A DNA stretch of 64,000 nt. It comes from Salinibius halmophilus. Its GTDB lineage: Bacteria; Pseudomonadota; Gammaproteobacteria; Pseudomonadales; Natronospirillaceae. The stretch is taken from NCBI RefSeq assembly GCF_003577475.1, contig NZ_QPEP01000005.1, forward strand, positions 124,001-188,000. Reading direction: 5' to 3'. Below the pieces are notes generated by a model that made no database searches, was not told where the DNA came from, and was given only the letters and a program-made list of their open reading frames with translations. The stretch's first letter is position 1; every line of letters begins with the position of its first letter. Shown one piece after another: positions 25,368 through 35,628 of this stretch. The position numbers and the translations under genes were made by a program.

Positions 25368-27731
25368 ATGAATGTAGTTGAATCTTGGCTGCGCAGCTGG
25401 GTAAACCCAGATATCAGCACAGATGAAATGGTTGCTCAGCTAACCATGGCAGGCCTTGAAGTAGATGGTGTTGAGTCGGCAGCGGACGATTTCAGCAAGG
25501 TCGTTGTTGCTGAGATCCTATCGGCAGAAAAGCACCCAGAAGCCGACAAATTGCAAGTTTGCTCGGTTAATGACGGTACGGATACGGTGCAAATTGTTTG
25601 TGGTGCACCAAACGCTCGTGCTGGCATCAAGGTGGCGTTAGCACAAGTGGGCGCCAAGTTTGCCGATGGTTTCAAAATTAAAAAGGCGAAGCTGCGTGGT
25701 GTGGAGTCTTTCGGCATGCTGTGCTCTGCTAAAGAGTTAGGTATCTCGGATGACCATGAAGGCATTATGGAGCTACCGGCTGATCTAGCGTTAGGAACGG
25801 ATCTGCGTGATGCGCTAAACCTAGATGACAAAATTATCGATATTGACCTAACGCCAAACCGCGGTGACTGTTTAAGCATTCGTGGTATCGCGCGTGAGGT
25901 GGCGGTATTTAACGCTCTGCCAGCCCCAACTGGCCCAGAAATTGAAGCGGTTGAAGCAAGCATTGAAGATACCTTTAATGTTGAGTTGTCGGCACCAGAT
26001 GCCTGTCCGCGTTATGTTGGTCGGGTAATTAAAAACGTTGATGTGACAAAACCAAGCCCAGCTTGGATGGTGGAGCGCCTAGAGCGTAGTGGTTTGCGCT
26101 CAATTGACCCAGTGGTCGATATTACTAACTACATTATGTTAGAGCTTGGCCAGCCTATGCATGGTTTTGACCTTGATACGCTTAAAGGTGGTATCAATGT
26201 TCGCATGGCCAAAGCGGGTGAACAGCTGACCTTGTTAGACGGTCAAGAAGTGATCCTAAAGGACAATGTACTATTAATTGCCGACGAAGCTCGTCCGCTT
26301 GCCATGGCAGGCATTATGGGTGGCGAAGATACGGGCGTATCGGCAACCACCAAGAATGTGTTTTTCGAAAGTGCCTGGTTCAATCCAATCGCTATTGCCG
26401 GCCGTGCGCGCAGCTTTGGCTTACACACGGATAGCTCGCACCGTTTTGAACGTGGAGTCGATCCAGCCCTAGCGGAATTGGCGATTGAACGTGCGACAGC
26501 GCTACTTCTAGATATCTGTGGCGGTGAAGCAGGCCCGGTTGAGATCACTGAAGTGGAAGACAACCTGCCTAAGCAGGCAACCATTACGCTGCGCAAACAT
26601 CGTATTAAAGATTTGCTAAATCTTGAACTAGCAGATGATGAAGTCGAACGCATGCTAACTGGCCTTGGTTTGGAAATGACCGCGCGCTCAAGCGAGGGTT
26701 GGATCTTCAAAGCGCCATCATGGCGTTTTGATATGGAGATCGAAGAAGATTTATTGGAAGAGCTTGCTCGCTTATATGGCTACAATAATGTGCCAATCAC
26801 TGCGCCGGTGGCAAGCCTAGCACCAAAAGCACAGGATGAAAGCAAAGTTGCCTTGTCAGCGCTGCAAAATCAGTTGCTCAACCTTGGCTACCAAGAAGTC
26901 ATTACTTATAGTTTTGTGCCGGAGAAGGTGCAGGCTGTGATGGATCCTGATGTAGAGGTAACCAAGCTTGCCAACCCAATTACCAATGAGCTGGCGGTTA
27001 TGCGCACCACTCTCTGGTCTGGTTTGGTGCAGACGCTTGAATACAATCAGAAACGCCAGCAAGGCCGCGTTCGTATCATGGAAACTGGTTTAGCGTTTCG
27101 TGGTGATGAGCAGCCTCGTTGCATTGCTGGCTTAGCCTATGGCACACGTTTACCAAAGGGCTGGTTCGGTAATGACGACGTTGACTTTTATGATGTAAAA
27201 GCAGATGTTGAAGCATTATTGGCTCACAGCCGTGGTCATGAGGTTAGTTTTGTTGCTGGCTCACACAAAGCTTTGCATCCAGGACAAACGGCGCAAGTAC
27301 TAGTTGATGGCAAACCAGCTGGTTACCTAGGTGCTTTGCATCCAAGTGTCCTGCAAGCGCTTGACTTAAAAGGGCCAGTGTTTGTATTTGAACTACGCCT
27401 AGATGCGTTTGACCACGCCCAATTGGCGCAGGCAAAACCGCTGTCGAAGTACCCTGAAACCAGTCGTGATTTGGCAATCATCGCAGACCAGCACACGCCG
27501 GTTGCGCCAATGCTTGCTAGTGCTCAGCAGGCGGCAGGTGAGTTCGCCACCAAGGTAACCTTGTTTGATGTATACCAAGGCAAAGGCGTGCAAGAGGGGA
27601 AAAAGAGCATCGCATTTGGTTTGACATGGCAGTCAGATGAGCGCACATTAAATGATGATGAAATCAATGCTGCGGTAGAGTCTGTACTGTCGACGCTGAA
27701 AGCTGACTATCAGGCCGTATTACGCGGTTAA
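25368..27731 (+). CDS. pheT: Phenylalanyl-tRNA synthetase beta subunit
   Basis: 787 residues, close to E. coli PheT (795). Domains in order: tRNA-binding EMAP-like domain (about 40-150, with HPEADKLQVCSV), B3/4 editing domain (about 210-385, RYVGRVIKN and DITNYIMLELGQPMHGFD), B5 domain (about 400-470), the class II-like core (about 480-680) and the FDX-ACB anticodon-recognition domain at the end (SKYPETSRDLAIIAD). AGGAG precedes the ATG 21 bases after pheS. Expressed with pheS and ihfA. Confidence 0.96.
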   Translation: MNVVESWLRSWVNPDISTDEMVAQLTMAGLEVDGVESAADDFSKVVVAEILSAEKHPEADKLQVCSVNDGTDTVQIVCGAPNARAGIKVALAQVGAKFADGFKIKKAKLRGVESFGMLCSAKELGISDDHEGIMELPADLALGTDLRDALNLDDKIIDIDLTPNRGDCLSIRGIAREVAVFNALPAPTGPEIEAVEASIEDTFNVELSAPDACPRYVGRVIKNVDVTKPSPAWMVERLERSGLRSIDPVVDITNYIMLELGQPMHGFDLDTLKGGINVRMAKAGEQLTLLDGQEVILKDNVLLIADEARPLAMAGIMGGEDTGVSATTKNVFFESAWFNPIAIAGRARSFGLHTDSSHRFERGVDPALAELAIERATALLLDICGGEAGPVEITEVEDNLPKQATITLRKHRIKDLLNLELADDEVERMLTGLGLEMTARSSEGWIFKAPSWRFDMEIEEDLLEELARLYGYNNVPITAPVASLAPKAQDESKVALSALQNQLLNLGYQEVITYSFVPEKVQAVMDPDVEVTKLANPITNELAVMRTTLWSGLVQTLEYNQKRQQGRVRIMETGLAFRGDEQPRCIAGLAYGTRLPKGWFGNDDVDFYDVKADVEALLAHSRGHEVSFVAGSHKALHPGQTAQVLVDGKPAGYLGALHPSVLQALDLKGPVFVFELRLDAFDHAQLAQAKPLSKYPETSRDLAIIADQHTPVAPMLASAQQAAGEFATKVTLFDVYQGKGVQEGKKSIAFGLTWQSDERTLNDDEINAAVESVLSTLKADYQAVLRG

Positions 27732-27753
27732 CTTCCAGTTTGGAGGATGAGTG

Positions 27754-28092
27754 ATGGCATTAACCAAAGCAGAAATTGCAGAACAATTAACCGATGATGT
27801 TGGTCTCCCTAAGCGTGAGGCGAAAGAAGTCGTGGAGTTATTCTTTGATGTCATCCGGGATGCGCTGGTAGAAAACGAGCAAGTCAAGCTGTCAGGGTTT
27901 GGCAACTTTGACTTGCGCGACAAGCGTCGCCGCCCTGGTCGCAATCCTAAAACTGGGGAAGAAATCCCAATTGCTGCACGTCGGGTGGTGACCTTCCGAC
28001 CGGGGCAAAAGCTAAAAGTGCAGGTGGAAGCCTATAGCGACGACCATCACAAAAAGCTTGATGCGGGCTCTCCAGATCCTTCTAAACATTAA
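27754..28092 (+). CDS. ihfA: Integration host factor alpha subunit
   Basis: 112-residue DNA-bending protein of the HU/IHF family; with IhfB it binds specific sites and bends DNA sharply, assisting transcription, replication and recombination. [24 protein letters not shown] and the DNA-inserting arm [14 protein letters not shown] are diagnostic for the alpha subunit. GGAGG at 27742-27746 favours the ATG at 27754 over the GTG one codon earlier. A charged C-terminal tail of about 15 residues ([10 protein letters not shown]...) goes beyond E. coli IHF-alpha. Location after pheT is conserved. Confidence 0.95.
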   Translation: MALTKAEIAEQLTDDVGLPKREAKEVVELFFDVIRDALVENEQVKLSGFGNFDLRDKRRRPGRNPKTGEEIPIAARRVVTFRPGQKLKVQVEAYSDDHHKKLDAGSPDPSKH

Positions 28093-28101
28093 GTAGTTAA
28101 T

Positions 28102-28130
28102 CAAGGCACCATTCGGTGCCTTTTGTTTGT
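28102..28130 (+). terminator. Rho-independent terminator after ihfA
   Basis: Stem AAGGCACC / GGTGCCTT with loop ATTC, then TTTTGTTTGTTTG. Confidence 0.85.
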
Positions 28131-28237
28131 TTGCTTGCTTTACAGTACATATTGGTATTTCTTTGCCCAAGTGCTTCTAATGGTCGCTTACTCGCTTCAT
28201 ATTGTGTGCGTTTGTAAACTTAGTTAAGTAGAGCATT

Positions 28238-30160
28238 ATGACTGACGTAGCGAAGCTAGCACCGTTTTTCCTTGGCGCGTATGGCGAAAATCATCAGCAC
28301 TTTGAACAGGCTTGGCTGGAGTTTTTTCGCGATCATGTTTATTGGCGTCGCAACTTCCACCCGCAAGATGTACCACCCGTTTCAGCGGTCGAGCAATATC
28401 AACCTCAGTATCTCGCCTCCATTGCACGCACCAAAGAAGCATTGCATCAATTAAGTGCAGAGCTCAAACAATCTGTGCCGATTTCTAACCCAAGGTACGT
28501 GGGGCACATGTGTTCAGAGCTGTTGATGCCAAGCGTGCTAGCGCAAATGATCACGACTCTTTACAACCCAAATAACGTCGCCCTCGAAGTTGCCCCGGTT
28601 ACTGTGAAACAAGAGCTCCAGGTTGGTATTCAATTGGCAACCATGTTTGGCTTTGCCACCGACCCAAGCCAGGCTGTATGTGGCTGGGGGCACCTTACTT
28701 CAGGTGGCACCATCGCTAATTATGAGAGTTTATGGCTATTTAGAGCGGTCAAATACTATCCGCTGGCGGTTTATCTTGCCGCCCAGCAAGAAGATAAGTT
28801 GGATTTTTGTTGGCAAGGGCAGGCGGTTACTCAGTATTCACCATGGCAGTTGTTCAATTTATCCATAGACCAAGTGATTGCCTTTAATGATCAACTCATT
28901 GCTACGCTTAAAGATTATCAGCAAACAGAACAAAAATACTTATTAGCAATCGTTGCGGCACATCGTATTGAAAGCTTAGGCCCGGTAGATTTTTATCAAG
29001 CGCTGCCCGGACTTAAACAGCCGGTAGTGCTGGTGCCAATTACTGCCCACTATAGTTGGCAAAAAGCGATGAAAATACTGGGTATGGGCAGCAAGCAACT
29101 TCGTTATGTGCAAGTTGATGAGCATATGAGGCTAGACCCAGCTGATCTACGTGCACAGTTAGCGGCGCTCGCTGCTAGCCAAACGCCTATACTGGCGACT
29201 GTCGGGGTGCTAGGCACAACTGAATATGGCACGGTTGACCCAATTGATCAGTTAGTCGCTGCTCGCCAAGAGCAGTCAGAGCTCAACTATTATATTCATG
29301 TTGATGCCGCTTGGGGTGGGTATGTTTCGGCGCTATTTAGAAATGCCGATGGCTCCTTAAGAAGTCAAACAGAGGTAGCGAGCGAGTTTGATCAGTTTCC
29401 AAGTGACAATGTGTATAAGGGCTTTGCAGCACTTGGCGACGTTGACTCGATTACCGTCGATCCACATAAACTGGGCTACATCCCTTATGGCTGTGGTGCC
29501 ATTATTACTCGTAACCGGCGAGTTGTTGAGTTTATCAGCCAAGAGGCGCCTTATGTCTTTGATGATACGGGTGTGCAGCCACCTTTAGATGAGCGCTTAA
29601 TGAATCTAGGCCAGTTTATTATGGAAGGTTCAAAGCCAGGTGCAATGGCAGCCGCAGCCTATGTAAGCCACCAGGTATTGCCACTGCATAGCGAGGAGTT
29701 CGGCCGCTTACCAGCCAAAACAGTACAGTTGGCAGAACGGTTTCATCAGCTAGTACGTGAGTTTGCCAAACGGGTCCAAAATAAAGTCACCATAGTGCTA
29801 CCCATGGATACCGACACCAACTTAACCTGCGTGGCATTTAACCCTGTGGGCAATCGCGATATGGCAGAACTGAATCGCTACACGCGCCAATTGTTTGAGC
29901 ATGTGAAAGTGAAGCCTGAGCGTTTAGCGACGAGTCGTGAGTTTATTGCTTCTTATACGTCGATACAGCGCAAAAATTTAACCGATAAAGTGGCCAATAA
30001 ACTTTGCACTCAGTTAGGAATAGATCCAACAACCTACACTGAATCACTTTTTGTATTTCGCCACACATTAATGAACCCTTGGTTAGGCGAGGAGTCGGGT
30101 AAGTGTGATTATCTGGCTAAGTATCTGGAGTTTTTGGCGGAATTGATTGAACAGAGTTAA
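28238..30160 (+). CDS. PLP-dependent group II decarboxylase, tyrosine decarboxylase-like
   Basis: 640-residue PLP enzyme. ISNPRYVGHMCSELLMP, LYNPNNVALEVAPVTVK, GHLTSGGTIANYESLW, the aspartate in YYIHVDAAWGGY and the PLP lysine in VDPHKLGYIPYGCGA match the bacterial tyrosine decarboxylase group (about 620 residues in Enterococcus) better than glutamate or histidine decarboxylases. It would turn an aromatic L-amino acid, perhaps tyrosine, into the amine plus CO2. The usual partner antiporter gene (TyrP) is absent, so it is not the acid-resistance operon of lactic bacteria. Substrate is inference; DOPA, phenylalanine or an acidic amino acid remain possible. Confidence 0.8.
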   Translation: MTDVAKLAPFFLGAYGENHQHFEQAWLEFFRDHVYWRRNFHPQDVPPVSAVEQYQPQYLASIARTKEALHQLSAELKQSVPISNPRYVGHMCSELLMPSVLAQMITTLYNPNNVALEVAPVTVKQELQVGIQLATMFGFATDPSQAVCGWGHLTSGGTIANYESLWLFRAVKYYPLAVYLAAQQEDKLDFCWQGQAVTQYSPWQLFNLSIDQVIAFNDQLIATLKDYQQTEQKYLLAIVAAHRIESLGPVDFYQALPGLKQPVVLVPITAHYSWQKAMKILGMGSKQLRYVQVDEHMRLDPADLRAQLAALAASQTPILATVGVLGTTEYGTVDPIDQLVAARQEQSELNYYIHVDAAWGGYVSALFRNADGSLRSQTEVASEFDQFPSDNVYKGFAALGDVDSITVDPHKLGYIPYGCGAIITRNRRVVEFISQEAPYVFDDTGVQPPLDERLMNLGQFIMEGSKPGAMAAAAYVSHQVLPLHSEEFGRLPAKTVQLAERFHQLVREFAKRVQNKVTIVLPMDTDTNLTCVAFNPVGNRDMAELNRYTRQLFEHVKVKPERLATSREFIASYTSIQRKNLTDKVANKLCTQLGIDPTTYTESLFVFRHTLMNPWLGEESGKCDYLAKYLEFLAELIEQS

Positions 30161-30186
30161 AAAAAAGGGAGCCAGGCTCCCTTAAC
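30161..30186 (-). terminator. Rho-independent terminator of kdsA
   Basis: Stem AAGGGAG/CTCCCTT around CCAGG. Read on the minus strand it is followed by eight U, so it terminates kdsA; on the plus strand the U run is poor, so it would serve the decarboxylase gene less well. Confidence 0.8.
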
Positions 30187-30187
30187 T

Positions 30188-31045
<858 letters not shown>

Positions 31046-31090
31046 TTATTTAGGTAGCGCGTATTCTACGGAGTCAATTTAATCTCTGCC

Positions 31091-33160
31091 ATGTTAACTG
31101 ATCAATTAAAGCAAGAAATTCAGCAGGTATACAGCCGCTACTTAAAAGAGAAAGGCCACAAGCCGCGGTTAGGGCAAAAGCAAATGATTGCGCATGTGGC
31201 GAAAACCTTTGCTGCCACAGATGAAACGGCAGTGGCAACGGTAGAGGCGGGTACTGGCACCGGTAAAACCTTGTCCTATTTAATTCCCGGCATTATTTTG
31301 GCGAAGGCAAAAAAACGCCAGCTTGTGGTGAGTACTGCCACGGTCGCCTTGCAGGAACAGTTAGTAAAAAAAGATATACCAGAGCTAGCCAAGTATGGTG
31401 AGCTCAAGTTTACCTATGCACTAGCAAAAGGCCGCGGCCGATACCTTTGCATTACTAAGCTCGAACACGAGCTAGAGATGCAGGGGGCGGCCATCAACCC
31501 CGATATGTTCACTAGTGCGACGTCAACCGAGGCAAGTCAACAGGTTAGTCGCTTATTGGAATCCTACAGTCAAGGAAAATGGCAAGGTGATTTTGACGAA
31601 TATAAGCAGCCGTTAGATGATCAAACCAAAATCGCGCTGACAGCAACTCAGCACGAATGCAGTGGTCGACGCTGTCAGCATTTTAGTATGTGCCCTTATT
31701 ATCGTGCCCGTAACCATATTGAAAAAGCCGACGTCATTATTGCCAACCATGACTTGATTATGGCAGACCAGTCACTTGGTGGTGGTGTCGTGCTCCCCGA
31801 ACCCGAGTCTTGCTACTTTGTATTTGACGAAGCGCACCACGTACCAGATAAAGCGTTGAGCCACTTTGCTGCCCAGGCGCCGGTATCTCAGTTGCTTGAC
31901 GGTATTGAAAGTTTTGGCTTTCGTTTGGAAAAGTTACTTGCCGATAGCCGGGGTGATGATGGCTTGGTCAGTGCGATTGAGTCGATTCGTATTCAGCTGC
32001 CTAACATTCGCTTAGGCGGGCGAACGCTGACTGAATATTTTCAAGATAACTTCCAGCTGTTGGCAGATAAACAGGTTCACCGCTGGCCTCAGGGTGTGCT
32101 AGAAGACGAGTTGGTTGCCAGTTCTGAAGGGCTCGCCGAGCAACTCAAAGCCGTGACCACCCAGCTCGATGGTATGCGCAATCGAATTGGTAAGCTGATT
32201 GGCGAAAAAGACGAGTTAATGCCAATGGCGACGATGGAGAACTGGTACCTAAGGCTAGGGAGAGACTTGGGTATGTTCGACAACTTATTTATGTTGGCAC
32301 GTATGTGGAGCCTAGTGAGTGAACCTCAGCACCCGCCAGTCGCAAAATGGCTTGAGCGACATGATAATGATTGGCTGATGGCGGCAAGCCCAGTGTCGGC
32401 AGCGTCCAAATTGCGCCAGCAGTTATGGTCACGCGCTGCGGGGGTTGTATTGACCTCGGCAACGCTGGCTGTGGCCGGTAAGTTTAGCCGGTTTTATGCG
32501 GCAGCAGGTATCCCAGACGGTGCCACCGAGTTAATCGTGCGCAGCCCATTTGACTATCAACGTGCGGTAATTGAAGTGCCGATGCAGGCACCAGATGGCG
32601 GGCGAGCCGATCTTCACACACAGTGGTTGGCCGACAAAACATTAGAGTTAGTCAACCCAGACGAGGCAAATTTAGTCTTGTTCGCTTCCAGGCGGCAAAT
32701 GCAAACAGTGGTTGAAGCTTGGCGAGCTCAGCACAAGCATTGGTCATTATTAGTGCAAGGTGAGTTATCTCGCGCACAGCTACTTGAAGAACATCGCCAA
32801 GCCATTGATAAGGGACAGGGCAGTACGTTAGTTGGGCTAGCGTCGTTAGCCGAAGGGGTGGATTTGCCGGGTAACTACCTGACGCATGTTATCATCGCCA
32901 AGTTGCCCTTCGGCACACCGGACGATCCGATCGATGCCACGCTGTCGGAGTGGATTAGTAACAAAGGTGGCAACCCCTTTGTACAGTTAACGGTTCCCGA
33001 TGCAGCGATAAAACTCGTACAAGCGTGTGGCCGATTAATGCGCAGTGAGAGTGATCATGGGCGCATCACGATACTCGACTCACGTTTGGCAACAAAAACC
33101 TATGGTCGAACGCTGGTTGAGACCTTGCCGCCGTTTGCTAGAAGTGGCAGATTAACCTAA
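31091..33160 (+). CDS. dinG: ATP-dependent DNA helicase, DinG type
   Basis: 689-residue superfamily 2 helicase of the XPD/DinG group, 5'-3' polarity, acting on R-loops and forks in the cytoplasm. Walker A is EAGTGTGKTLSYLIP near residue 55, the iron-sulfur cluster cysteines are in RYLCITKL and HECSGRRCQHFSMCPYY, the DEAH box is FVFDEAHHVPD, and the C-terminal motifs are VLTSATLA, LASLAEGVDLPG and QACGRLMRSESDHG. No exonuclease domain is fused. No good ribosome site is seen: GGAG lies 17 bases before the ATG, but the start aligns with that of E. coli DinG. Confidence 0.9.
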   Translation: MLTDQLKQEIQQVYSRYLKEKGHKPRLGQKQMIAHVAKTFAATDETAVATVEAGTGTGKTLSYLIPGIILAKAKKRQLVVSTATVALQEQLVKKDIPELAKYGELKFTYALAKGRGRYLCITKLEHELEMQGAAINPDMFTSATSTEASQQVSRLLESYSQGKWQGDFDEYKQPLDDQTKIALTATQHECSGRRCQHFSMCPYYRARNHIEKADVIIANHDLIMADQSLGGGVVLPEPESCYFVFDEAHHVPDKALSHFAAQAPVSQLLDGIESFGFRLEKLLADSRGDDGLVSAIESIRIQLPNIRLGGRTLTEYFQDNFQLLADKQVHRWPQGVLEDELVASSEGLAEQLKAVTTQLDGMRNRIGKLIGEKDELMPMATMENWYLRLGRDLGMFDNLFMLARMWSLVSEPQHPPVAKWLERHDNDWLMAASPVSAASKLRQQLWSRAAGVVLTSATLAVAGKFSRFYAAAGIPDGATELIVRSPFDYQRAVIEVPMQAPDGGRADLHTQWLADKTLELVNPDEANLVLFASRRQMQTVVEAWRAQHKHWSLLVQGELSRAQLLEEHRQAIDKGQGSTLVGLASLAEGVDLPGNYLTHVIIAKLPFGTPDDPIDATLSEWISNKGGNPFVQLTVPDAAIKLVQACGRLMRSESDHGRITILDSRLATKTYGRTLVETLPPFARSGRLT

Positions 33161-33196
33161 GTTAAATAGGTCTACTACTAAGGACTAAGTGTAAGG

Positions 33197-35587
33197 ATGT
33201 ACAAATATTTCAGCTGGCTATTGTTGTTAGCGGCGAGCGTTGCCTTCGCGAGCCCAATTCAGCTTAGCGATCCAGACCAAGTACTCATGCTTGAACGCCA
33301 GCTGAGTTATAGCGCCACGGATCAGTCGGTGCGTAATGTCGATCAACTATCGCAGCTCAACAGTGTAGTGTGGACTAATGGCAGTGCCCGCAATCGAGTA
33401 GGCTTTCAAGATGGCAAAGCCTATTGGTATCGCGCAAGCCTCAGCGCAGCCACAGATGCTGAATGGATGGCACTAGTAGAGCACGCCCAGTTGAAGCGAA
33501 TGGATGCTTTTTTAGTCAGCGATGGCAAAGTAATGGATACTTGGTCATGGGCGATGGCTGAGCAGAACGAATTTAACAGCTTCAAGGGTCGTCCTCGATT
33601 TACTTTTCATTTACAGCCAGGCGAGCAATATCAACTTTATCTTCGTATAGAGGGTAATTACAGCGTCTACGCACCACTTATCCTCGGCGGTACTAGAGCA
33701 GTTTCAGATTGGTTGATTAATAAGCTGACCTTCCTTTACGTGTTTTTTGGCGTCATGCTTGGCTTGCTGTTGTATAACGGTGTTTTAGCTTTGGTGGTGC
33801 GCCAACGTTCAGCCAAGCATTACTGCTTTTATTTGCTGTTCGTGATCCTTTATAACCTGCAGATTAATGGCTTTGGTCGTGAATGGATTGGCTTATTTGA
33901 TAGCGACTACATGGACCGATTTTTCGTTTTTGGTGCCACGCTTGGTGTTGTTGTGTTCTCGTTGACGTTTAGTCGCAGTTTTCTTGAACTCGATAAAGAA
34001 GGGGGCATGGTGCAGTACTCGCAATTGGGTATTGCTCTGCTGTTGATGATTGCCGCTGTCGGTATGGTGTTGGGCATACCAAGCTTGTTCGTCAACATGA
34101 TGCAAATCGCCGCCCCAGTGTTTTTTGTGTTTGCCCTAGTGATGGGCGCCCGGGCGATTAAAAAAGGCAACCGCTACGCCATTTTTTATGAACTTGGCTG
34201 GACAGCCATGGCAATTGGCACAACCATACACCAGCTTTTGTTGATGGGTTACTTGCCTACCAGCTTTTGGTTTCAAGAGTCGATGCGAATTGGTGCTTCG
34301 GTGGAAGCGCTGATGTTGTCTTGGGCGTTAGCGATGCGCTTACGTGCTATCGAACTGCGCAACCGAGAAGTGGAAGCGCAGGCCAAAGTCAAGCTGCAAA
34401 AAGCCAATGAACAACTGAGTCATGCCCTTCACATAGAAGAAATCAACTCAAAAATGAAGGAAGACTTTATCCGCTTGGTTGGCCATGAGTTGCGCACGCC
34501 ACTAAATGCATTGGTATCGTCAATTGATCTAATGTGTGAACAGCGCTATCAAAATGTTGACGAGTTCCGAGAAGACAGCCATATCGCTCTGGCCCGATTG
34601 AATAGCCAAGTAGAAAACCTCGTTACGGCATCCGAACTTGCCCGTGAATCTGCCTACCAAGAGAACGCTCAGGGGGTGCGAGAATGGGCCGATATCGACT
34701 CTCTGCTTGACAAAGTTTTAGATTATGCCAACGACAGGCTAAAAGACAAACAAGGCGTTGAACTTATCATTGAGCGCCCTGAGCAATCGTTACAAGTATT
34801 TTTCGATCAGCAAAAGGTGGAACGTTGTATCGTCAATGTTGTCGATAATGCGATTAAGTTTTGTGATCAAGGTAAGGTTGTTGTTTCGATGAACGTAACA
34901 CCAGGCCAGATTACCTTTACAGTCACCGATCAAGGCCCGGGTATGAGTGCTGAGCAACGCGAGCGTGCATTTGATATCGCTCGTGATAAAAACGGTGAAA
35001 TGATGCTGCGCAAACATGAGGGCTTTGGATTAGGCCTATATGTTACTACAGGGCTTATTCGCCTGCTCAGTGGCGAGATTCGCTACTCTGCTTGTCACCC
35101 ACATGGCCTGCGTGTTGATTTAGCGCTGCCAGCGCAAACGCGAGAAGATGCCAAAGACTCGCCGAGAATATTACCGGCCACCAGTGTTTTGCGTGTATTA
35201 GTGGTGGAAGATAACCGGCTCAATGCCAAACTGATGGCAACCTTATTGGAAGCGATGCAGATGGATGTGACGGTCGCTGAAAATGGCGAACGAGCAGTCA
35301 ATATCGCCAGTGAGCAGTCTTTTGATTTAATTCTTATGGATTTGCAAATGCCTGTACTCGATGGCTTCAGTGCGACACGAATCATTCGCCAATCTGGTGG
35401 ACGTAATAATCAAACAACGATCTTAGCCGCTTCGGCCAATAGTAGTTTTGCTGACCGCGATGCAGCCATGCGAGTCGGTATGAATGGGTTTATTTCTAAG
35501 CCAATACGCCCGGCCACTTTGAAACGTGAACTAGCACGATTTGTTGAACTAGCCGAAGACAACGAGGTAGGCATACAAAAGGCCTAG
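33197..35587 (+). CDS. Hybrid sensor histidine kinase with 7TM-DISM input domain and receiver
   Basis: 796 residues. A signal peptide (residues 1-18) is followed by a periplasmic 7TMR-DISM extracellular domain (about 30-165, possibly carbohydrate-binding), seven membrane helices (about 175-385), a short coiled coil, a histidine kinase with His430 in RLVGHELRTPLN, the N box CIVNVVDNAIKFC, G boxes TDQGPGM and GFGLGLY, and a C-terminal receiver (VLVVEDNRLNA; phospho-acceptor Asp715 in ILMDLQMP; KP in FISKPIRP). There is no separate response regulator gene next to it, so output probably passes through a phosphotransfer protein elsewhere. Ligand unknown. Confidence 0.9.
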   Translation: MYKYFSWLLLLAASVAFASPIQLSDPDQVLMLERQLSYSATDQSVRNVDQLSQLNSVVWTNGSARNRVGFQDGKAYWYRASLSAATDAEWMALVEHAQLKRMDAFLVSDGKVMDTWSWAMAEQNEFNSFKGRPRFTFHLQPGEQYQLYLRIEGNYSVYAPLILGGTRAVSDWLINKLTFLYVFFGVMLGLLLYNGVLALVVRQRSAKHYCFYLLFVILYNLQINGFGREWIGLFDSDYMDRFFVFGATLGVVVFSLTFSRSFLELDKEGGMVQYSQLGIALLLMIAAVGMVLGIPSLFVNMMQIAAPVFFVFALVMGARAIKKGNRYAIFYELGWTAMAIGTTIHQLLLMGYLPTSFWFQESMRIGASVEALMLSWALAMRLRAIELRNREVEAQAKVKLQKANEQLSHALHIEEINSKMKEDFIRLVGHELRTPLNALVSSIDLMCEQRYQNVDEFREDSHIALARLNSQVENLVTASELARESAYQENAQGVREWADIDSLLDKVLDYANDRLKDKQGVELIIERPEQSLQVFFDQQKVERCIVNVVDNAIKFCDQGKVVVSMNVTPGQITFTVTDQGPGMSAEQRERAFDIARDKNGEMMLRKHEGFGLGLYVTTGLIRLLSGEIRYSACHPHGLRVDLALPAQTREDAKDSPRILPATSVLRVLVVEDNRLNAKLMATLLEAMQMDVTVAENGERAVNIASEQSFDLILMDLQMPVLDGFSATRIIRQSGGRNNQTTILAASANSSFADRDAAMRVGMNGFISKPIRPATLKRELARFVELAEDNEVGIQKA

Positions 35588-35628
35588 TGTGATAAGATTG
35601 CGGTAAATTCTGGGAGTATTGCCGCTTT

